DNA from: Sphingopyxis sp. GW247-27LB
GTDB taxonomy: Bacteria; Pseudomonadota; Alphaproteobacteria; Sphingomonadales; Sphingomonadaceae
Assembly (NCBI RefSeq): GCF_002277025.1
Contig: NZ_NIWD01000002.1
Span: 124,001-188,000 of the forward strand
Reading direction: 5' to 3'
DNA length: 64,000 nucleotides
In this document: one piece after another, positions 62,747-64,000 of the stretch
Numbering within the stretch: position 1 is the stretch's first letter
Layout: each line of letters opens with the position of its first letter
Translations under genes and position numbers: made by a program
The notes under the pieces: model-generated
Seen by the model: only the letters and a program-made list of their open reading frames with translations
The model's database searches: none
What the model was told of the DNA's origin: nothing

Positions 62747-64000
62747 TCGGCGAAATCCTTTTCGAGATGGCGCGTCATCGCGAACTGCGCGAGACCGGCG
62801 GCGACCGCGAAGGGGATGATCGTCATCAGCGCCCAGCGCAGGCTTTCGTCGCCGTGCCCCGGCTTGAGCGCGTCGCTGACGACGCCGATGAACAGCGGGC
62901 CGAGCCCGAGGCCGACGATGTTGAACATCAGCATCAACACCGCCGCCGCGGTCGCACGGCTGCGCGGCGGGGTCAGGTTCTGGACCAGCGCCAGCGCGGG
63001 GGCGACATAGGCGGTGCACGCGGCCATCGGGATCAGCATCAGCGCGAGCGAGAGCTGCCATGTATCGACGAGCAGCGCGGCAGCGAACGTCGGGATCAGC
63101 ACGGCGGTCGCGAGCGCGGGGATCGATCCATAGGCGCGCGGCGAGCGCTTCGCGGCGTGGCTGACCAGCCAGCCGCCGCCGAGGATGCCGATACCGAAGG
63201 TGATGCCCGCGGCAGGGGCGAACCAGGTGGCCATCGCGTCGAGCGGCATGCCCTGCGTCCGCATCAGGAAGGCGGGGATCCAGTTGAGCATGCCATAGCT
63301 GACGAAGGCGGCGAGGCCGCTGCCGATCATCACCATGCGCAGCGACGGGCGGCGGACGAACATGGCGAGGCTCTGCGCGAAGGGCAGGGCTTCGTCGGCG
63401 GGCTTGTGCGCGTCCATCGCGCCGCGCGCGGGCTCGCGCACCAGCCAGATCAGCAGCGGCGCGACGATGACGCCGACCACCCCGATGACCAGAAAGGCAT
63501 TGCGCCAGCCGATGTTCGCCGCGGCCCACGCGCCGAAGGCGGCGCCGACGAAGACGCCGAACGGGCCGTTCAGCGTGAAGAGGCCGATCGCGAGCGGGCG
63601 CTGCGCCGATGGGTAGAGGTCGGCGATCACCGACAGCGACGGCGCGGTACCGCCCGCCTCGCCAGCACCGACGCCGAAGCGCATCAATGCCAGTTGCCAG
63701 AAATTCGACACCATGCCGCACGCGGCGGTGAAGCCGCTCCACACGACGCACGCGATTCCGATCAGCTTCACCCGGTTCCAGCGATCGGCGATCATCGCGA
63801 CAGGGACCCCCATCGCGGCATAGAAGAGCGCGAAGGCGAGACCGGTCAGCAGCCCGAACTGGGTATCGCTGAACTGCATCTCGGCCCGGATCGGCTCGAC
63901 GAGCACCGACAGCAGTTGGCGGTCGACGAAGTTGATCGTCCCGACGAGGAACAGCATTGCGAGCGCCAGATTGCGGCGCAGCGCGAGGCTGGAACCGGAC
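62743..64000 (-). CDS. MFS transporter, N-terminus beyond the window
   Basis: At least 418 aa; the frame stays open to base 64000, so the true start is outside. The first visible helix contains NFVDRQLLSVLVEP, followed by the GLLTGLAFALFYAAMG block typical of sphingomonad MFS permeases (spinster-like). About twelve helices, with the Arg-rich loop RWNRVKLIG. Probably imports the substrate of the adjacent operon. Confidence 0.87.
   Translation of the reverse strand, partial: SGSSLALRRNLALAMLFLVGTINFVDRQLLSVLVEPIRAEMQFSDTQFGLLTGLAFALFYAAMGVPVAMIADRWNRVKLIGIACVVWSGFTAACGMVSNFWQLALMRFGVGAGEAGGTAPSLSVIADLYPSAQRPLAIGLFTLNGPFGVFVGAAFGAWAAANIGWRNAFLVIGVVGVIVAPLLIWLVREPARGAMDAHKPADEALPFAQSLAMFVRRPSLRMVMIGSGLAAFVSYGMLNWIPAFLMRTQGMPLDAMATWFAPAAGITFGIGILGGGWLVSHAAKRSPRAYGSIPALATAVLIPTFAAALLVDTWQLSLALMLIPMAACTAYVAPALALVQNLTPPRSRATAAAVLMLMFNIVGLGLGPLFIGVVSDALKPGHGDESLRWALMTIIPFAVAAGLAQFAMTRHLEKDFAE

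Noticed and set aside
1..64000. CRISPR array, prophage, IS element or genomic-island integrase
   Set aside because: No regularly spaced direct repeats, transposase, integrase, phage structural gene or tRNA-attached boundary was seen. The repeats present are single palindromes.

Overview
The window is a high-GC alphaproteobacterial chromosome segment, most likely from a sphingomonad (Sphingomonadaceae, for example Sphingopyxis or Sphingomonas). This rests on the pyrE-pdxJ-acpS-lepB block, the coxB-ctaD-ctaB-ctaG-coxC order, the two TonB-dependent receptors and the dispersed CGTCATTGCGAG-type repeats. It holds about 57 protein genes. I saw no rRNA, tRNA, IS element, prophage or CRISPR array.

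Region 1 (1-26.3 kb) is a glycan-utilisation locus. It encodes a GH2 beta-galactosidase-like enzyme (cut by the left edge), two paralogous secreted beta-helix proteins that may be GH141-like, two tandem GH28-like proteins and a SusC-like TonB receptor. It also encodes an MFS sugar transporter and intracellular enzymes of a non-phosphorylative sugar-acid route: aldo/keto reductase, sugar mutarotase, enolase-superfamily dehydratase, UxaA-type dehydratase, SDR and a XylX-like FAH enzyme. D-glycerate 3-kinase, a 2-hydroxyacid dehydrogenase, a CoA-transferase and an enoyl-CoA hydratase sit in the same run of genes. A GntR/FCD regulator is central. The promoters of this region carry an AT-rich element close to TCTGAAATATCAGA, which I propose as its operator. 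The sugar is probably a 6-deoxyhexose or uronate-type sugar (L-fucose or L-rhamnose are the leading guesses). Its identity is an inference.

Region 2 (26.5-40 kb) is housekeeping: FKBP isomerase, AI-2E-family permease, signal peptidase I, AcpS, PdxJ, PyrE, the aa3-type cytochrome c oxidase operon with its assembly factors, threonine synthase and a class I methyltransferase.

Region 3 (40.1-64 kb) is a second accessory catabolic block. It has a Tat-exported sulfatase with its TonB receptor, a split and convergent LeuC/LeuD-like pair, two MarR regulators and an FMN reductase. A tightly overlapping operon follows: acyl-CoA ligase, alpha/beta hydrolase, APH-fold kinase, enolase paralogue, 2-hydroxyacid dehydrogenase and a Ser-less alpha/beta-fold protein. 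Next come a MetE-core methyltransferase divergent from a second CoA ligase, and a minus-strand operon of MFS, SDR, SnoaL-like, CMD-like, SMP-30, GST and VOC proteins (cut by the right edge). Six promoters in this block share a different palindrome, close to ACTTAGTATACTAAGT, fitting control by the MarR protein at 47.0 kb. The substrate is unknown. The kinase plus altered-enolase combination is the best candidate here for an undescribed pathway.
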